This document shows, piece by piece, positions 5,056 to 7,473 of a stretch of 7,473 bases of DNA; position 1 is the stretch's first letter; each line of letters starts with the position of its first letter. The DNA is from an uncultured Clostridia bacterium (GTDB lineage Bacteria; Bacillota; Clostridia; Lachnospirales; Lachnospiraceae): assembly GCA_946405675.1 (NCBI GenBank), contig CAMJIC010000122.1:1-7473 (forward strand). Reading direction: 5' to 3'. The notes below the pieces were generated by a model. The model saw only the letters and a list, made by a program, of their open reading frames with translations. It searched no databases and was not told the origin of the DNA. Made by a program: the position numbers and the translations under genes.

Positions 5056-7297
5056 ATATGTGGAAGAACAGCAGCTGTTTCACCTGGCAACTCCGAATAC
5101 AAGCTATGTGATGGCACTGGCGGACGGAGCGTGGCTCGGGCATCTGTATTATGGACCGAAGCTGTCGGATACGACGGGCATGGAAAAGGCATTCCGGCTG
5201 GATGAGTTTCCATTTTCTCCGAAGGTGAATGAACGCGACAAGGTGCGTTTCATGCAGACATTTCCCTTCGAGTATTCCTTCTTCGGGACAGGGGATTTCC
5301 GGGAGAATTGTCTGAGTGTGGAAAATGAATATGGCCAGCTGGGTGTGGAGCTGAACTACCGCTCGTTTTCCGTGACGGAAGGGAAGGTCGTTCCGGAGGG
5401 GCTGCCCCATACCAGGGGATGCAGGGAATGCTGTGATACGCTGGATGTGCTGATGGCGGATGATGTGCTGGGGCTGGATGTCCACCTGCTGTATACGGTA
5501 TACAAGGACCTGGATGTGATCGTGAAGAGCGTCAGGGTAGTGAACCGTTCTGATGCCCCGTGCACCCTGAAGAGAGTCCTGTCGGGACAGCTGAATGCCG
5601 ATCTTGAGGAGAGTGATGTTCTGACCCTGCATGGCTCCTGGGGGCGGGAGCGCACGATTACCAGGCAGAAGCTGATGACCGGCAGCGTCAGCGCGGAATC
5701 GGTGCGCGGGGTATCGAGCGCGGAGGATTCTCCTTTCCTGGCGATCCTTTCCCCGGATGCCACGCAGACCTCCGGGGATGTGTGGGGGATGAGCCTGATC
5801 TATTCCGGTAATTTTCTGGCAAAGGCCCAGGTTGACCAGATCGGGCAGCTTCGGTGCGTGATCGGGATCCATCCGGAATACTTCTCATGGCCCCTTGTGC
5901 CGGGAGATGTGTTCCAGTCGCCGGAGGCGGTGCTGGTGTATTCTGATGAAGGCCTGGGGAAGATGACCCGCACTTACCATGACCTGTACCGGAATCATCT
6001 GATCGAGAAACGCTGGCTTACCCAGGACCGCCCGGTGCTGGTCAACAACTGGGAAGCTACGATGATGAACTTTGATACGGATGTCCTGATCGGTTTTGCC
6101 AGGGCGGCAAAGGAGGCCGGGATCGACATGCTGGTCATGGACGACGGCTGGTTCGGCCACCGGGACGATGATACCTCTTCCCTCGGGGACTGGTTCGTGG
6201 ATGAGCGCAAGCTGAAGGGCGGGCTGAAACGCCTGGTGGATGAAGTCAATGCCATGGGGCTGAAGTTCGGTCTGTGGGTGGAGCCGGAGATGATCTGTGA
6301 GGACTCGGAGCTGTTCCGGGCACATCCGGACTGGAGGTTCAGCCTGCCGGGAAGAAAGCCCGGGGCATTGCGCCAGCAGTATGTCCTCGATATCACGCGT
6401 CCCGAGGTCTGGAGCGGGGTGTATGACCAGATCAAGGCCGTGCTCTCGTCCGCCAATATCGCCTATGTCAAGTGGGACATGAACCGTTACCTGACAGACG
6501 TAGGGTCTTTGGCCTATGAGCCGGGCTGCCAGGGCCAGCTTTTGCACAGGTATGTGCTGGCTGTATACCGGATGCAGGGACAGCTTCTGAAGGATTTCCC
6601 CGACCTGCTCCTGGAGAACTGTTCCAGCGGCGGGGCGCGGTTTGACGCAGGAATGCTGTTCTACAGCCCGCAGATCTGGACCAGCGATGATACGGATGCC
6701 ATCGAGCGGCTGGCGATTCAGGAAGGGACAGCCCTGGTATTCCCTGTTTCCACCATGGGCGCCCATGTCTCAGTCATTCCTAACCAGCAGACCGGCAGGG
6801 AGGTTCCGTTCAATACCCGGGCGAAGGTGGCAATGGCAGGCACCTTCGGATATGAGCTTGATATCCGCAATATGGACCCGGAAGAGACTGCCCGGATCCC
6901 GGACCAGGTGGCACAGTTCCGGAAGATCCATCCGGTGAACAGGGAAGGGGATTATTACCGGATCGCTTCATTCCGGGAAAATCATATCTATGACTGCTGG
7001 ATGGTTGTCACCAAAGACCGCTCGCTGGCTTACATGACCTATGTGCAGGTGCTTGCCCAGCCCAACCGCCCGGGAGTCCGGGTAAGGATGCAAGGTCTGG
7101 ATCCTGAGGCCGTGTATGAGGTGTCCTGTGATTACAGGGGAGAGATGGCAGCGCGCAATGGAGAGAGCGGTTTAGGACCGCAGACCGCATCCTCCCTCGG
7201 ACGGTTCAACGGCGATACCCTGATGAAGGCCGGAATCATCGTTCCCCGCGTCAGGGGGGATTATCAGGCATTGTTGTATGAAGTAAAGAAATTGTAA
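5048..7297 (+). CDS. Alpha-galactosidase, glycoside hydrolase family 36
   Basis: Hydrolyses terminal alpha-1,6-galactose from melibiose, raffinose-type sugars or galactomannan fragments. Counted from ATG 5048 the protein has 749 residues, the usual size of bacterial GH36 enzymes of the tetrameric AgaA/MelA type, and no signal peptide, so it is cytoplasmic and acts on imported sugar. An N-terminal beta-sandwich (about 1-320) precedes the TIM barrel, whose signatures are all present: NNWEA (333-337), MDDGWFG (364-370), FGLWVEPEM (407-415), LRQQYVLD (441-448), VKWDMNR (474-480) with nucleophile Asp477, ENCSSGGARFDAG (523-535), and WTSDDTDA (544-551), which carries the acid/base, probably Asp547 by comparison with AgaA. 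GAHVSVIPNQQTGR (571-584) follows, then a C-terminal beta domain. By memory of AgaA, Trp335, Asp365/366, Trp410, Arg442, Lys475, Asn479 and Cys525 would line the galactose site. The start overlaps the YesL stop by eight bases (ATGATTAA), suggesting translational coupling. No frameshift or missing key residue is seen. Confidence 0.97.
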   Translation: MIKYVEEQQLFHLATPNTSYVMALADGAWLGHLYYGPKLSDTTGMEKAFRLDEFPFSPKVNERDKVRFMQTFPFEYSFFGTGDFRENCLSVENEYGQLGVELNYRSFSVTEGKVVPEGLPHTRGCRECCDTLDVLMADDVLGLDVHLLYTVYKDLDVIVKSVRVVNRSDAPCTLKRVLSGQLNADLEESDVLTLHGSWGRERTITRQKLMTGSVSAESVRGVSSAEDSPFLAILSPDATQTSGDVWGMSLIYSGNFLAKAQVDQIGQLRCVIGIHPEYFSWPLVPGDVFQSPEAVLVYSDEGLGKMTRTYHDLYRNHLIEKRWLTQDRPVLVNNWEATMMNFDTDVLIGFARAAKEAGIDMLVMDDGWFGHRDDDTSSLGDWFVDERKLKGGLKRLVDEVNAMGLKFGLWVEPEMICEDSELFRAHPDWRFSLPGRKPGALRQQYVLDITRPEVWSGVYDQIKAVLSSANIAYVKWDMNRYLTDVGSLAYEPGCQGQLLHRYVLAVYRMQGQLLKDFPDLLLENCSSGGARFDAGMLFYSPQIWTSDDTDAIERLAIQEGTALVFPVSTMGAHVSVIPNQQTGREVPFNTRAKVAMAGTFGYELDIRNMDPEETARIPDQVAQFRKIHPVNREGDYYRIASFRENHIYDCWMVVTKDRSLAYMTYVQVLAQPNRPGVRVRMQGLDPEAVYEVSCDYRGEMAARNGESGLGPQTASSLGRFNGDTLMKAGIIVPRVRGDYQALLYEVKKL

Positions 7298-7419
7298 TGG
7301 TTTATCTCCCTGCCAGCGGGGCGGCCTGTGAGTGTGCTCCATCCTGAATCCATTAACAGGAGCGAGACGGGATCCACGACTTACGAAGACTTAGCGGCCA
7401 GGATATGAAGAAACTGTAC

Positions 7420-7473
7420 GCTGAATGCCCTGGCATTCGGCATGAGGTGGCACCGACGTAGTCGGTGACGGAG
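7420..7473. repeat. Two-hairpin intergenic repeat element, cut by the window edge
   Basis: Two adjacent palindromes occur at the right edge. GCTGAATGCC (7420-7429) pairs with GGCATTCGGC (7432-7441), 10 bp with one wobble and a CT centre. CACCGAC (7451-7457) pairs with GTCGGTG (7461-7467), a perfect 7 bp with a GTA loop. The second is framed by GAGGTGG on the left and ACGGAG on the right. From memory, this layout (GAGGTGGC, short GC-rich hairpin, then GACGGAGG) matches a dispersed intergenic repeat common in gut Clostridia, but no second copy exists in this window to prove it. It may also serve as a transcript end for the alpha-galactosidase gene. Confidence 0.55.

Noticed and set aside
5885..6766. 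293-codon open frame on the minus strand.
   Set aside because: Antisense shadow of the catalytic barrel of the alpha-galactosidase, with no recognisable family features.
7308..7321. CCCTGC/GCGGGG hairpin as the terminator of the alpha-galactosidase gene.
   Set aside because: Only six pairs with a two-base loop and no T-run follows.
7405..7461. 18-codon ORF from ATG 7405 to TAG 7459-7461.
   Set aside because: AGGA sits directly against the ATG and the frame runs through both repeat hairpins, so it is most likely chance.
7446..7467. Resemblance of GGTGGCACCG to the T-box leader motif, and of the hairpin to the end of a Cas9 tracrRNA.
   Set aside because: No stem I, specifier loop or AGTA/GGTG elements were found upstream for a T-box, and there is no CRISPR array or cas gene. 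The hairpin-repeat explanation accounts for both palindromes.

Overview
The window looks like part of a sugar-use locus from a Gram-positive gut Clostridia bacterium, most likely a Lachnospiraceae-type Bacillota. The signs are moderately high G+C by eye, purine-rich Shine-Dalgarno sites, GTG and TTG starts, a sugar ABC importer without its own ATPase, a DUF624/YesL membrane protein, and a hairpin repeat at the right edge of a kind I associate with gut Firmicutes. The taxonomic call is an inference; no rRNA or tRNA gene is present to anchor it. All genes are on the + strand.

Layout: (1) 2-1267, a carbohydrate ABC transporter substrate-binding protein whose start lies left of the window. (2) 1268-1503, a 236-base gap with two separate inverted-repeat structures and no U-tract terminator, probably an mRNA-processing or partial-termination region. 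(3) 1504-2394 and 2417-3262, the two permeases of the same importer (MalF/UgpA and MalG/UgpE types). (4) 3263-3444, two consecutive hairpins with short T-runs that look like tandem intrinsic terminators. (5) 3445-4197, a single-pass membrane protein whose outer part resembles fragments of a substrate-binding protein; its function is unknown. (6) 4198-4371, a leader with an imperfect direct repeat and no convincing promoter. (7) 4372-5055, a YesL/DUF624 membrane protein with a TTG start. (8) 5048-7297, a cytoplasmic GH36 alpha-galactosidase that overlaps the YesL stop by 8 bases. (9) 7298-7473, non-coding DNA without a clear terminator, ending in a hairpin pair cut by the window edge.

How it works together (inferred): the binding protein captures an oligosaccharide outside the cell and the two permeases import it, powered by an ATPase encoded elsewhere (MsmK/MsmX-type shared ATPases are known for such systems). 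The cytoplasmic alpha-galactosidase then removes alpha-1,6-galactose. A raffinose- or melibiose-type substrate is the natural guess, based only on the neighbouring enzyme. YesL and the anchored binding-protein-like protein are probable accessory factors. Most of the window is a recognisable locus type. The least explained parts are the anchored protein at 3445-4197, the double inverted-repeat gap at 1268-1503 and the repeat at 7420-7473.
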